In this document: positions 1 through 9,225 of the stretch, one piece after another
How the letters are laid out: each line of letters starts with the position of its first letter
Numbering within the stretch: the first letter of the stretch is position 1
Origin: Elusimicrobiota bacterium
GTDB lineage: Bacteria; Elusimicrobiota; Elusimicrobia; Elusimicrobiales; UBA9959
Direction of reading: 5' to 3'
Assembly (NCBI GenBank): GCA_012517285.1
Contig: JAAYVG010000038.1
Location: forward strand, 27,091 to 91,090
Length of the DNA: 64,000 nt
Notes under the pieces: generated by a model
What the model saw: the letters and a program-made list of their open reading frames with translations, nothing else
What the model was told of the DNA's origin: nothing
Database searches by the model: none
Made by a program: the position numbers and the translations under genes

Positions 1-1181
1 GATCTCAAACCACTTGCAAATGTTAAACCAACATCAGTATTAACGCTCACCTGATTTATCCCATCAAGATTATACTCAACAGGATCCTCTATGGTTGATA
101 TATTGACATCAGGAGCATTCAAAGTTGCAAGGGCAGAGTAAAGCGTTGTTGATTTACCAGAACCGGTAGGACCGGTTATAAGATTTATACCGTGAGGTGC
201 CTTTATACACTTTGAAAATATTGCTAAATTTTCTGGCTCAAAGCCTAGGTCATCAAGCCTCAGCTTTAAACCTGATGAGTCAAGTATCCTCATAACAATC
301 TTCTCACCAAAGACACATGGCAGCACAGATACCCTTAGATCTATCTCTTTATCCATAAGCCTTATTTTTATTCTTCCATCCTGAGGAATTCTTCTCTCAG
401 ATATATCAAGTGTTGCCATTATCTTGAGCCTTGATACGATAGCATTATGAAATTTCTTTGGTATCGGTGGTTGAGGATGGAGAACGCCATCTATTCTGAA
501 CCTGACCTTAGTTTCCTTATATGATGGCTCTATATGGATATCAGAGGCATGAGCCTTTATAGCTGATGATATTATGATATTGACCATCTTGATTATCGGG
601 GCTGCCTCGTTTTTGTTTTCAAGTGATATTATATCATCCTTTTCATCATCCTTCTTTTCAATGAGAGATAGCTCTTCATCGCTTTCATCAGATTGAGTCT
701 TTTTTAATATTTCATCAAGGGCCTGCTGTGAAGATTTATTTCCGTAATATTTTTCTATCGCAGATGAGATATCATCCTCAAGTGAAAAAATAGGCTCTAT
801 GTTAAAACCTGTCATAAGCTTGAGTTCATCAAGAACAACAATATTTAGTGGATCAATCATAGCCACGCTTAAAAGGTTCTGATCCTTTTTTATCGCTATA
901 AGATTATACCTTCTTGCTATGCTTTCAGGAATTAACGAAACAATATCAGGACTGAGATCAAGATTTGATAACTCAATAAATTTTATGGCAAACTGCTTGC
1001 TTAAAAATTCAAGAAGCTGTTTCTCTGTTATAAATCCTTTTTCTATCAGTATCTGCCCAAGCTTGAGTCCACTTTTCTTCTGATCTTCAAGGGCCTCATT
1101 AAGCTGCTCACGAGTTATAAAAGAATTTAAAACAAGCATTTCCCCAAGTCTTTTTGATATGTTTATTTTAAAATTTGCCAT
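1..1181 (-). CDS. GspE/PilB-family secretion or type IV pilus assembly ATPase (5' part only)
   Basis: I translated this by eye because the gene runs off the left edge and is missing from the ORF track. The protein begins MANFKINISKRLGEMLVLN and has an N-terminal MshEN/T2SSE_N-like region (about residues 1-150) that in this family binds c-di-GMP or partner proteins. An acidic linker follows, then the ATPase core with the Walker A motif GPTGSGKST. The window ends shortly after the aspartate-box region (TIEDPVEY). The family powers assembly of type IV pili or type II secretion pseudopili at the inner membrane. An in-frame ATG three codons upstream (1190) is an alternative start; neither has a good ribosome site. 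It lies 30 bp downstream of the GYF_2-like gene on the same strand and probably shares its transcript. PilB versus GspE cannot be decided here. Confidence 0.93.
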   Translation of the reverse strand, partial: MANFKINISKRLGEMLVLNSFITREQLNEALEDQKKSGLKLGQILIEKGFITEKQLLEFLSKQFAIKFIELSNLDLSPDIVSLIPESIARRYNLIAIKKDQNLLSVAMIDPLNIVVLDELKLMTGFNIEPIFSLEDDISSAIEKYYGNKSSQQALDEILKKTQSDESDEELSLIEKKDDEKDDIISLENKNEAAPIIKMVNIIISSAIKAHASDIHIEPSYKETKVRFRIDGVLHPQPPIPKKFHNAIVSRLKIMATLDISERRIPQDGRIKIRLMDKEIDLRVSVLPCVFGEKIVMRILDSSGLKLRLDDLGFEPENLAIFSKCIKAPHGINLITGPTGSGKSTTLYSALATLNAPDVNISTIEDPVEYNLDGINQVSVNTDVGLTFASGLR

Positions 1182-1211
1182 TAATACCATTATACATAAA
1201 GATTAATATAT

Positions 1212-3161
1212 CTAAAACATCTCATCATCCTTATCCATATTCTCAGCTATTTTTTTATTTTTTTTGCTAATAACCTTTTTTGTTGTGACACTCCCAGAAA
1301 GCAGTTCTATTGCATTATTATTTATACCCCTAATAATTTTATTTTTTTTGACATCGACCTCAAAGAGGTAAACTATTGGTTCACTTTTATACCTTAAAAC
1401 CCTGTACTGCACAACAAATAGATCCCCACTGAGATATGTTGCATTCCACTCCTCCCTGACCTGATTGCTCGCTGAAAAAGTATTTGAGAACCAATTGCCA
1501 ATACTTCCCTTTCCACTGCCAAGTTGGTAATTTTTTACAACATCTATCGCTTTTTTAACATCATCATTTATTTTTGCTATGTCTATATCTGATGAAACTG
1601 TAGATTGCTTCTTTGCAGCATCACCTTTACTATCTGCAACAGCTTCTTCCTTTGGAAACTTTGGAGTGGCATAGGATTGATTTGATTTTGAATCCGATCT
1701 AAGTATATACATTATTGACACAGCAAAAAGAGCAACGAATAGAATAGCAGCTAAGACTTCAATAACAACCTTAAACTTACCACTGCTTTTTTTCTTTTTC
1801 ATCCCCTGAGAAAGATCTATTTTATTATCTGGAGGCTTGATCTCTTTATCAGACGCGTTAACTGTATTTACTGATGGCTCAGTAGGAACTGTTTTATCAT
1901 TTTTATTTTTAACTGAGTTTTCTAAAGCAATATCAGGGGTGGCTGTATCCATTGTTGAATCAGATGAATTTTCTTTATCACCTGCATTAACAACAGCTAC
2001 AGGTTTAACAAATCTTTTTGGAGGTGTGAGTCTTAAATTCTGTGAAAGCAATGGGTCAACATCCTTTTTTTCTTCTTGTGGCTCATCATTTTTTTTGTTT
2101 TCATAGTTTAACTCCTCAATATTCTTTGATTCAACCACATCCATATTGGTTTTAACAGGCTCAAGTTTTATATCAGCAAACTGAAAACCAGTTTTATCCT
2201 CAGTTGCTTCCTCTTTAAAGGAATCCAGCTTCAACTCATCAATATCAACATCAGCAGCGACAGCACTATCATCGGAGCTGTCTAAATTCATATCAACCCT
2301 TGAAAGATCTCTGACAGGCCCAGAGAATGTATCAAACTCCTCTTCCCTTTCAGGCTTTCCCTCATCTTTAACATTTGTCTCAAAAACATTTTCTTTTATA
2401 ATGGTTTCATGATTATTATTTTCATCAACACCACCAGCTATAACACCATCTGTCCTATCATTTTTTGTGGTTTCTTTATCCGATTCATAAATACTTTGAA
2501 CAGATGTATTTTCATCATAACTGTTAGCCTCAACTTCGGAAATTTTTCCAAAATCAGTTTCCTTGTTTAAAAGAATCTCATCTTTCTTCTCAATAGTCTT
2601 TATATCATTTTCTTTTATAACAGGTTTTTCATCCGTTTTTTTTGATTCAGCTAAATCGGTTTGTTCAGCATCTTTTTTTACATCTCTAATCCCTTCTGAT
2701 AATATTTTTATCTCACTATCCTTTTCAAAAAGCTTGTTTTCATATCTCTGTATAAGATTTGTGGCTCTATCAAGATTTTTTTCTATGATATCAATCCTTG
2801 ATTCAAGATATGAGATCTTGTCCTTATAAAGCTGTATTTCTCTTTCTTTGATCTCAATATTTTCCTTTAAGACCTCCTTTTCTCCTATAACCTCATCCAA
2901 ATTGTCTCTATTCCTATTTTCTTCAATTGAGCTTACAGAATTTATGATCTCATCGATATTGATTTCATCCACTATAACATTTCTATTAAAATATTTTTCA
3001 AACTCTGGAAGTTCTTTTACAAAATACCAATTTGATGGCTTAACCCCATCCATCTCATAGGGGCACACCAACAGATCCTCATCAAAATAACTTCTATTAA
3101 TGATTTCTTTTATATTTAATGGCCCGAGAACGTTATCGTTTACAAATATCCAGTATCTCAT
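1212..3161 (-). CDS. GYF_2-like / coiled-coil / single-TM protein (paralogue 1)
   Basis: A 649-residue protein of unknown function. Residues 1-55 resemble a GYF_2 (DUF4339-type) module, with an aromatic start (YWIFVND), a GPL turn and a conserved W later on. A coiled coil follows at about 90-165, then a long acidic, low-complexity, probably disordered stretch. A lysine cluster (MKKKKSSGKFK) precedes one transmembrane helix at about 462-486, which puts the N-terminal part in the cytoplasm and the C-terminal ~160 residues outside the inner membrane. The gene is directly upstream of the PilB/GspE ATPase gene, which suggests a role with that machine (inference). A homologue with the same plan lies beyond gltX. 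A TAAGAT hexamer ends 6 nt before the ATG, with no Shine-Dalgarno, so the mRNA may be leaderless. Confidence 0.75.
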   Translation of the reverse strand: MRYWIFVNDNVLGPLNIKEIINRSYFDEDLLVCPYEMDGVKPSNWYFVKELPEFEKYFNRNVIVDEINIDEIINSVSSIEENRNRDNLDEVIGEKEVLKENIEIKEREIQLYKDKISYLESRIDIIEKNLDRATNLIQRYENKLFEKDSEIKILSEGIRDVKKDAEQTDLAESKKTDEKPVIKENDIKTIEKKDEILLNKETDFGKISEVEANSYDENTSVQSIYESDKETTKNDRTDGVIAGGVDENNNHETIIKENVFETNVKDEGKPEREEEFDTFSGPVRDLSRVDMNLDSSDDSAVAADVDIDELKLDSFKEEATEDKTGFQFADIKLEPVKTNMDVVESKNIEELNYENKKNDEPQEEKKDVDPLLSQNLRLTPPKRFVKPVAVVNAGDKENSSDSTMDTATPDIALENSVKNKNDKTVPTEPSVNTVNASDKEIKPPDNKIDLSQGMKKKKSSGKFKVVIEVLAAILFVALFAVSIMYILRSDSKSNQSYATPKFPKEEAVADSKGDAAKKQSTVSSDIDIAKINDDVKKAIDVVKNYQLGSGKGSIGNWFSNTFSASNQVREEWNATYLSGDLFVVQYRVLRYKSEPIVYLFEVDVKKNKIIRGINNNAIELLSGSVTTKKVISKKNKKIAENMDKDDEMF

Positions 3162-3238
3162 AAATAAATCTTAGTAATAAAAAAACACAAAAATATGAAA
3201 TTTTTATTACAAATATAACAAATCAAAGATGATAGATT

Positions 3239-4723
3239 TCAGGACAAGCTATCTGATACAATTTTTAGAGCTTCATCTATTCTTTTAATGACAAGATCTT
3301 TACCAAAATATTCCATCATCTTGAAAAGCGTAGGGCCCTCAGTTCTCCCGCTCACGCTTACCCTAAGAGGATGGAAAACCTGACCTGCTTTATAACCATT
3401 TTCTTTTGCAAAAGCCCTTGTTTTTTCCTCTATGACAGTATCCTTAAAATCATCTATTGAAGTATAAACAGCTTTTATACCACTCAGTATTTTTAAAACC
3501 TCAGGCTTTTTTAAAACCTTCTCCACAGCATCAGGATTGTAGTTGATCTCATCAATGAAGAAAAAATCTACCAGCTTTGGTATATCGCTCAAAAGCTTAT
3601 ATTTTTCTTGTTCAAGAGCAACTATCTCAACAGGACTGACCCTTGATTTTGATAGATCTATGCCTGCATCTTTGATAAATGGGATGGCATAATCAAAAAG
3701 CTGATCCTTTGATAGCTTTCTTATATACTCACCATTCATCCATTTAAGCTTGACAGGATCAAATATAGCAGGATTCTTTTGGCATCCATCAAGGCTAAAC
3801 TTTTCTTCTAACTCTCCAACCTCAAAAATCTGCTGACTGTCCTTGGTTGACCATCCCAAGAGTGCTAAATAGTTTTTCATAGTATTTGGAAGATATCCCT
3901 CCTTCCTATACTCGCCAACACTTGTTGCCCCATGACGCTTTGAAAGCCTTGAACCATCAGGTCCGAGTATCATTGAAAGATGAGCAAACTCTGGAAGCTT
4001 CCAGCCAAATGCCTTGTAGAGATTTATCTGCAAAGGAGTGTTGGAAATGTGATCATCACCCCTTATTATATGGGACATCTCCATAAGATGATCATCAATA
4101 ACACAGGCAAAGTTATAGGTAGGATATCCGCTTGCCTTTATCATTATAAAGTCATAAAGAAGTTTGTTCTCAAAAGATAGATGACCGTGAATAAGGTCAT
4201 TCCACTCAGTGACTCCATCATCTGGCATCTTAAACCTTATAACAGGTTTTCTTCCCTCAGCTCGAAATTTTTCTATCTGCTCATTGGTAAGATTCCTGCA
4301 TCTTCCATCATATCTTGGAGGTCTTTTCTCAAGAGTTGCCTTTTTCCTCATCTCTTCAAGCTCTTCAGGGGTACAGTAACAGTAATATGCATACCCCTTC
4401 TCAATCAAAAAATCGACATATTTTTTATATATTCCCCGAGCCTCTCTTTTGCTCTGGATATAAGGGCCATAATCACCCTTTTCATCATCCTCACTCATAG
4501 CACCCTCATCCCAGTTCAATCCAAGCCATTTAAGACTTTCAAATATTGAATGCATTGATTCTCTGGTACTCCTAAGTTCATCAGTATCTTCTATCCTCAA
4601 GATGAATGTCCCGTTATATTTTCTTGCGAAAAGATAATTAAAAAGGGCAGTTCTTGCTCCTCCTATATGGAGGTGCCCGGTAGGTGAAGGTGCAAATCTT
4701 ACTCTTATTTTATTGTTTTCCAT
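3239..4723 (-). CDS. gltX: Glutamyl-tRNA synthetase
   Basis: Class I aminoacyl-tRNA synthetase that charges tRNA-Glu (and possibly tRNA-Gln, see the tRNA-Gln entry) in the cytoplasm. The HIGH-type motif is in PSPTGHLHIGGARTALFN near residue 12 and the KMSKS-type motif is SRLSKRHG near residue 257. The length of 494 residues is normal. The start codon directly follows the conserved KIRVRFAPSPTG block. A TATAAT hexamer ends exactly 7 nt before the ATG and no ribosome-binding site is visible, which points to a leaderless mRNA. The gene sits between two paralogous GYF_2-like genes. The window shows no GlnRS and no GatCAB genes, so whether this enzyme is discriminating cannot be judged. Confidence 0.98.
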   Translation of the reverse strand: MENNKIRVRFAPSPTGHLHIGGARTALFNYLFARKYNGTFILRIEDTDELRSTRESMHSIFESLKWLGLNWDEGAMSEDDEKGDYGPYIQSKREARGIYKKYVDFLIEKGYAYYCYCTPEELEEMRKKATLEKRPPRYDGRCRNLTNEQIEKFRAEGRKPVIRFKMPDDGVTEWNDLIHGHLSFENKLLYDFIMIKASGYPTYNFACVIDDHLMEMSHIIRGDDHISNTPLQINLYKAFGWKLPEFAHLSMILGPDGSRLSKRHGATSVGEYRKEGYLPNTMKNYLALLGWSTKDSQQIFEVGELEEKFSLDGCQKNPAIFDPVKLKWMNGEYIRKLSKDQLFDYAIPFIKDAGIDLSKSRVSPVEIVALEQEKYKLLSDIPKLVDFFFIDEINYNPDAVEKVLKKPEVLKILSGIKAVYTSIDDFKDTVIEEKTRAFAKENGYKAGQVFHPLRVSVSGRTEGPTLFKMMEYFGKDLVIKRIDEALKIVSDSLS

Positions 4724-4730
4724 AAATAAT

Positions 4731-4736
4731 ATTATA
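4731..4736 (-). promoter_or_regulatory. Extended -10 box placed for leaderless gltX transcription
   Basis: On the minus strand TATAAT is followed by 7 nt and then the gltX ATG, so the expected transcription start coincides with the start codon. No convincing -35 hexamer is seen. This matches the geometry seen at prfB and the Fic gene. Confidence 0.45.
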
Positions 4737-4910
4737 TAAAAAAGATTGAGATATATATTTTAGGGTTCGCTATTTTTATTAAAAAAATAAGGTTATAACC
4801 ATTCCAAGTTTGTTATAATATATTTTATTGAATTTATGTTATATACAAATGATAACGGCAGAATTTAATGGCGTAAGTGTTGTTTTTAAAATATATAATT
4901 TCTAAAATTT

Positions 4911-5197
4911 AATTTAGGGTTCACTGAAAAAGTCTATTTGCGATAGAAATTAGCCGATTTTTAGCCGAGACGAGGAGCGAGGAGCGAGCATACACGAATA
5001 GTGTCTGTAAACGACGAGCAACGAAGTCGCAGGCAAAAATAGACAATTTATACGCAAAAGGTTTGAAAAAATTGCCCGGAATTTGTTAACAATACTTAAA
5101 AAACCTTGCAGTTTTAATCTAAGTTTCAATGTTTTAAAGAACAATTTTTCATTGTTTAAAATTCAAAGCGTTAGACTTTTTCAGTGAACCCAATTTA
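4911..5197. mobile_element. MITE-like element with 19-bp perfect inverted ends and 6-bp target duplication
   Basis: The 495-bp gap between gltX and the second GYF_2-like gene holds a 275-bp element at 4917-5191. Its ends, GGGTTCACTGAAAAAGTCT and the exact reverse complement, match over 19 bp. AATTTA flanks it directly on both sides (4911-4916 and 5192-5197), as expected for a target-site duplication. It encodes no transposase. The 64-aa ORF inside is not credible as a gene. The interior has a comparatively GC-rich stretch full of GAGCGA-like repeats. The end sequence matches the core CACTGAAAAAG seen at other repeats in this window, so one transposase may move the whole family in trans (inference). 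Confidence 0.85.
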
Positions 5198-5218
5198 GAA
5201 TACAGGAATGAGGTAATT

Positions 5219-7345
5219 ATGAAATACTGGGCATATATAAACGATGAAATAAAAGGCCCTCTTGAAAAAGAAGAAATAATGAAGTTAGAAGGATTCAATG
5301 CTTCAACACTTATCTGCCCTCAATCACCTCTTGAGGAGGAGACAAAGGAGTGGAAAGAGGCTTCATCCTTTCCTGAATTTGCCACAGCTGCCACTCCTGC
5401 ACATAATATTGATGAAACCAGTAAATCAGAGGGAGACATAAACTCCGGAAAACTTAATGTATCTGATAAGAAAGAAGACATAATGATAGAAAGATTCAGT
5501 ATGGAGAACATATTTACCACTCCCGTTGACTCTAATAATATAAATTTAGACATACCAAACACCGATCCTCTCACACTCTCACAGATAAGAAACAGAGAGG
5601 ATGAAGTCTCTCAAGATCTTTCATCAGAGGAAGAGGTAAAAAAGAGAACAAGCTCAGATCCAATGACACTCTCACAGATAAAAAACAGGGGAGAATCAAT
5701 GATTGAGAAAATGGAATCAGATAATGAAAAGAAAAATACTGTATCACAAGACTCCACTTCAAACGAATCAAATGATGTTGAACCAAAAACTGATGATGAT
5801 ACAAATAAAAATCTTGAAGGAATAGAAGACTTTGATATACCTGATACAGATTCACTCATTTCTTCAGATGTATCTGCCACAACTGCCGATGAGCAACCAG
5901 TTGAGATGCCTCGCGAAGAACCAGAAGAATTTAATGTAAAACCGTTGGAAGCAAAGAATATCACTGAGGAAGATCTTAAAATCTCAACTAGAGAAAGCAA
6001 TCAGGATAACGATGTTAATATGTTGCCCGTGGATGATCTAAAATCAACAGATATAAACGAAAACACTATGGGCAGTTCCTCTGCCAATATTAACAATAAT
6101 TTATCAAACATATCAGAAACAGACATAAACAAAATAAAGGAAGAGATCCTTTCTGAGGTAAAAATACTGATAGACGAGATAAATTCAGAGACTGTAAAAA
6201 AGGAAGAGCTTGAAAATATTAAAAATGAAATTGACAATAAATTATCAGCTATATCAGTTCCGCCTCAGCCACAGAGCGACACCAACGAGGTATTAAATCA
6301 TCTTGAGATAGAGGTCAATGATTTATCAGCAAAGCTTGATATGATTCAAAAAAGGCTTGATGAATCACAAAAAAGCAGCACAACTTTAAAACAAGAGGAA
6401 GAAGTCATTGAGCAAAATCTAAAACCTGCAAACATAGAAAGGCTTGATAAAGTGGATAAGAAAGAAGCTACAAAAACTGTTGTTATGCCGTTGGATGAAA
6501 AAAAAGAAAATAAAAAATTATCAGAGTTACCAAAAAAAATTTTAAAGCCATTGATAACAATTATTCTCATCATAGTAGCTGCAGTAGGAATACTTTTTTT
6601 TCTCAAAAGTGCTGGCATATTTGATATAACAAAGCTGTTTTCTAAAAAGGATAGCAATATTCAGATTCAAACCAAACCTCAGGTGGATAAGACAGATAAC
6701 TCAACAAATCTTCTTTCACCAGATATATCGACAATGACATCAGTCTCTACAACAACGGAAACAGGGAATTTTAATCTGATGAATTCTACACCAACACAGC
6801 TACCAGAGATGAAACCAGGCGAACAGATGAAACTCGGCCAGAATAACCCTCTAACTTCTGACAATGCTATACTCAATGAGGTTAAAAATTATAGGATGGA
6901 AATAAATGAGAATTTAGAGCAGGTGATAAAGAAAATTGTAAGAGAGAAGAAGGCAAATGTTAACAGTATAAATTGGGGGATCATACCTGATAAGGATAGC
7001 ACATACTTAATAACAGCAACTGTTAAAAACAAAAAAAATATTCTTTTTAAGTTTAATTATGAACCGAACAGTAAAATCTTAAAGCCGCTGAATACTCTTT
7101 CTATTAACACAATAAATATTCTTATGGGTAAAGCAAACCCACAGAGGCAAAACAAAAAAGTTCAACCAAAATCAACTGCAAAACAAAAATCAAATACTCA
7201 TAAGACTGAACAAAAACCTTTACAACAACCTACAAAAGAAGCTATTCAGGAATCCACTGATGAAGAACCTATTGATAAACAAAACACCGATGCTACAGGT
7301 GGTGATGAGACATCTGAGGATGAATATTTAATAATTGGTGAATAG
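5219..7345 (+). CDS. GYF_2-like / acidic / single-TM protein (paralogue 2)
   Basis: A 708-residue protein with the same architecture as the 1212-3161 gene. The N-terminal module (KYWAYINDEIKGPL) is followed by a long acidic, threonine/serine-rich tether. A coiled coil lies at about 300-365, a TM helix at about 440-462 (LITIILIIVAAVGILFFL), and an exported C-terminal domain contains a 'YLITATVKNKKNILFKF' strand block that aligns with the other paralogue. A glutamine/lysine-rich tail ends the protein. The linker holds a near-duplicate motif, DPLTLSQIRNR and DPMTLSQIKNR. The start has a GAGG ribosome site 7 nt upstream. The MITE-like element ends about 25 bp before the start and may have displaced the original promoter. 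Function unknown; a pilus or envelope role is inferred only from the first paralogue's neighbour. Confidence 0.72.
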   Translation: MKYWAYINDEIKGPLEKEEIMKLEGFNASTLICPQSPLEEETKEWKEASSFPEFATAATPAHNIDETSKSEGDINSGKLNVSDKKEDIMIERFSMENIFTTPVDSNNINLDIPNTDPLTLSQIRNREDEVSQDLSSEEEVKKRTSSDPMTLSQIKNRGESMIEKMESDNEKKNTVSQDSTSNESNDVEPKTDDDTNKNLEGIEDFDIPDTDSLISSDVSATTADEQPVEMPREEPEEFNVKPLEAKNITEEDLKISTRESNQDNDVNMLPVDDLKSTDINENTMGSSSANINNNLSNISETDINKIKEEILSEVKILIDEINSETVKKEELENIKNEIDNKLSAISVPPQPQSDTNEVLNHLEIEVNDLSAKLDMIQKRLDESQKSSTTLKQEEEVIEQNLKPANIERLDKVDKKEATKTVVMPLDEKKENKKLSELPKKILKPLITIILIIVAAVGILFFLKSAGIFDITKLFSKKDSNIQIQTKPQVDKTDNSTNLLSPDISTMTSVSTTTETGNFNLMNSTPTQLPEMKPGEQMKLGQNNPLTSDNAILNEVKNYRMEINENLEQVIKKIVREKKANVNSINWGIIPDKDSTYLITATVKNKKNILFKFNYEPNSKILKPLNTLSINTINILMGKANPQRQNKKVQPKSTAKQKSNTHKTEQKPLQQPTKEAIQESTDEEPIDKQNTDATGGDETSEDEYLIIGE

Positions 7346-7380
7346 CAATATCGTTTTCCCTTTGGTCCCAGTATATATTA

Positions 7381-7417
7381 GGGCTTAAAAATATTTATTT
7401 ATAAACCAAAGCCCCTT
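7381..7417 (+). terminator. Possible hairpin terminator behind the second GYF_2-like gene
   Basis: GGGCTT and AAGCCC form a 6-bp stem with a long AT-rich loop, followed by a short T run (CCTTT). It lies between two plus-strand genes. The long loop makes this a weak call. Confidence 0.35.
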
Positions 7418-7454
7418 TAAAATATATCATTTAATTGATAAAATTTATATAGTT

Positions 7455-8273
7455 ATGGTTCTTAAGCTTTTGGGAAAAAGGTTTACACTGATCCTTTTAT
7501 TGAATGCTATAATAGCTACAGCTATGCCATTTTTACTTTGTTCAGAGGCTATTGACCCTGATGTAGAAAGATATTTTGAGGGAAAATACGGTTATTTAAA
7601 CGTCAACAACGGTTACAGGGAAAGCCCCGTATCAATAGTTTCCACTGATGAGCAATACAAACCTGATACAACTGATAGAGCTATGGAGTATTCAGTTCTA
7701 TCTCAGGCTGATTTTACTGATATTCCTCTTCACTACAAAATAAAGAACATAGCTACATCGGGGGCTATATCATATTACATATCAAAAAGTGACAAAGAAA
7801 ATATTAATTTTAAGAGCTATACGCTCATAGATATAAATATATCAAAAAAAAATTATTCAAAAGTAATGACCATGTTGAGTAAAGATTATGGATTTATAAT
7901 GGCAGGGGAAGAGAATTATATAGATAAAAAAGACAGCCTCTTAACCATATTTGGCTGGATAGAGGAAAAATATTTTAACAAACTTTCATATGTAAAAGAT
8001 ATTGAATCCTATTCTTTATCCAAAAGAGATATAAAAGCTCCTGTGATGGGCATATCAATGACTGTTAAAATACCCAACGACAGAAAGATAGATGTTTTTG
8101 TATTAAAGTTTATAGAAAAACTCGAGGAATATGGCTTTCAGAAAAATAACATTGAGATGCTATCAGATGGTAAAAAATACAGGTTTGCTGTTATAAAGAT
8201 AAATGGGCTCATACCCATAGACAAAACACGCGAGCTCATATCAAACCCTTTCGTTATAAAAATAAATTCTTGA
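7455..8273 (+). CDS. Hypothetical exported or membrane-anchored protein
   Basis: A 272-residue protein I do not recognise. It opens with a hydrophobic segment after KLLGKRFTL (about residues 9-30, ending near LLCSEA) that reads as a Sec signal or anchor. A cysteine at the end of that segment (PFLLCSEA) is not a good lipobox. The rest is a mixed alpha/beta sequence without repeats or known motifs. It is followed after 31 bp by the convergent pdxA stop, so it ends its own unit. It may be co-transcribed with the GYF_2-like gene about 110 bp upstream. No Shine-Dalgarno is evident. Confidence 0.65.
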   Translation: MVLKLLGKRFTLILLLNAIIATAMPFLLCSEAIDPDVERYFEGKYGYLNVNNGYRESPVSIVSTDEQYKPDTTDRAMEYSVLSQADFTDIPLHYKIKNIATSGAISYYISKSDKENINFKSYTLIDINISKKNYSKVMTMLSKDYGFIMAGEENYIDKKDSLLTIFGWIEEKYFNKLSYVKDIESYSLSKRDIKAPVMGISMTVKIPNDRKIDVFVLKFIEKLEEYGFQKNNIEMLSDGKKYRFAVIKINGLIPIDKTRELISNPFVIKINS

Positions 8274-8304
8274 AAAAATTCAACTGATATTTTTCAAGAT
8301 AATC

Positions 8305-9225
8305 TTAATTTTTAGATACCATATCCATTGCAATTTTTATCGCTTCATACATGGAAGTTTCATCAGCCGTATTTTTATAGGCAATATCAAAAGCTGTCCC
8401 GTGAGCGGGTGATGTCCTTATAAAATCAAGCCCCCATGTTATATGAACTATATCATTTTTATTGTTAAGAAATTTTAAAAGAGGAATGAGCTGATCATGA
8501 TACATAAAAAAACCACCACCAGCTTTTTTATTATTATATTTTTTTAAAAGATCATCTGGATTATAAGGCCCAATTACATCAACCCCAGCTTTATTAGTTG
8601 CTCTTATTGCAGGGATTATTTCTTTTACTTCCTCTTTTCCTATGACGCCATCATCACCACAGTGAGGATTTAATCCTGCTACCATAAGCTGAGAATTACA
8701 AGCAAAAGCATCAGTCATAGACTTGAATAGCTTCAGTTTTGATATTATGTTGTTTTTTTTGACAAACCTGCTAACATCCCTTAATGCAACATGCTCTGTT
8801 AAAAGAGCAGTATTAATCTCACCCTTTTTAAAACACATCAACAATTCTTTTTTAAATCTATCCCTCAGATAGTCAGTATGACCAACATATTTTATTCCAG
8901 CAAGAGCCCATGCTTTTTTTGATATTGGAGCAGTAACAATTGCGTCAATCTTTTTTTTCTCAGCTAATTTTACTGCTGTTTCAAATACCTTAAAAGAAAG
9001 TCTTCCTGAAAAGACATTTTCCTTGCCCCTTACAAGTTTAAAATTACTGACAGAAGTTTCAATCAATGAACAGAGGTTTGAGTCCCAGCCATTCTCAATA
9101 AAAACCGCTTTACTACCAACAAGAACTATTTTTCTGCGGTCTTTCTCACTAAATCTTCTTAAAGCCCTTACTGTGATCTCAGGACCTATTCCTGAGGCAT
9201 CACCCTGAGTTATAAGAATACTCAT
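8305..9225 (-). CDS. pdxA: 4-hydroxythreonine-4-phosphate dehydrogenase
   Basis: Oxidises 4-phosphohydroxy-L-threonine in the DXP-dependent pathway to pyridoxal phosphate. At 306 residues it is slightly shorter than the E. coli enzyme. It shows the family blocks in order: ITQGDASGIGPEI at the N terminus, GHTDYL, the metal-site block NPHCGDDGVIGKEE, GPYNPDD, MYHDQLIPLLK and RTSPAHGTAFDIA. Its start overlaps the end of the upstream foldase gene by 4 bp (ATGA), so the two are translationally coupled. A surA-pdxA junction is also found in proteobacteria. Confidence 0.96.
   Translation of the reverse strand: MSILITQGDASGIGPEITVRALRRFSEKDRRKIVLVGSKAVFIENGWDSNLCSLIETSVSNFKLVRGKENVFSGRLSFKVFETAVKLAEKKKIDAIVTAPISKKAWALAGIKYVGHTDYLRDRFKKELLMCFKKGEINTALLTEHVALRDVSRFVKKNNIISKLKLFKSMTDAFACNSQLMVAGLNPHCGDDGVIGKEEVKEIIPAIRATNKAGVDVIGPYNPDDLLKKYNNKKAGGGFFMYHDQLIPLLKFLNNKNDIVHITWGLDFIRTSPAHGTAFDIAYKNTADETSMYEAIKIAMDMVSKN

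Noticed and set aside
1837-2106. Plus-strand ORFs inside the 1212-3161 gene and similar shadow ORFs elsewhere
   Set aside because: They mirror low-complexity coding sequence of the opposite strand and have no start signal or motif.
4950-5144. 64-residue ORF inside the MITE-like element
   Set aside because: No ribosome site, no recognisable domain and no transposase motif. Such ORFs are common in non-coding mobile repeats.
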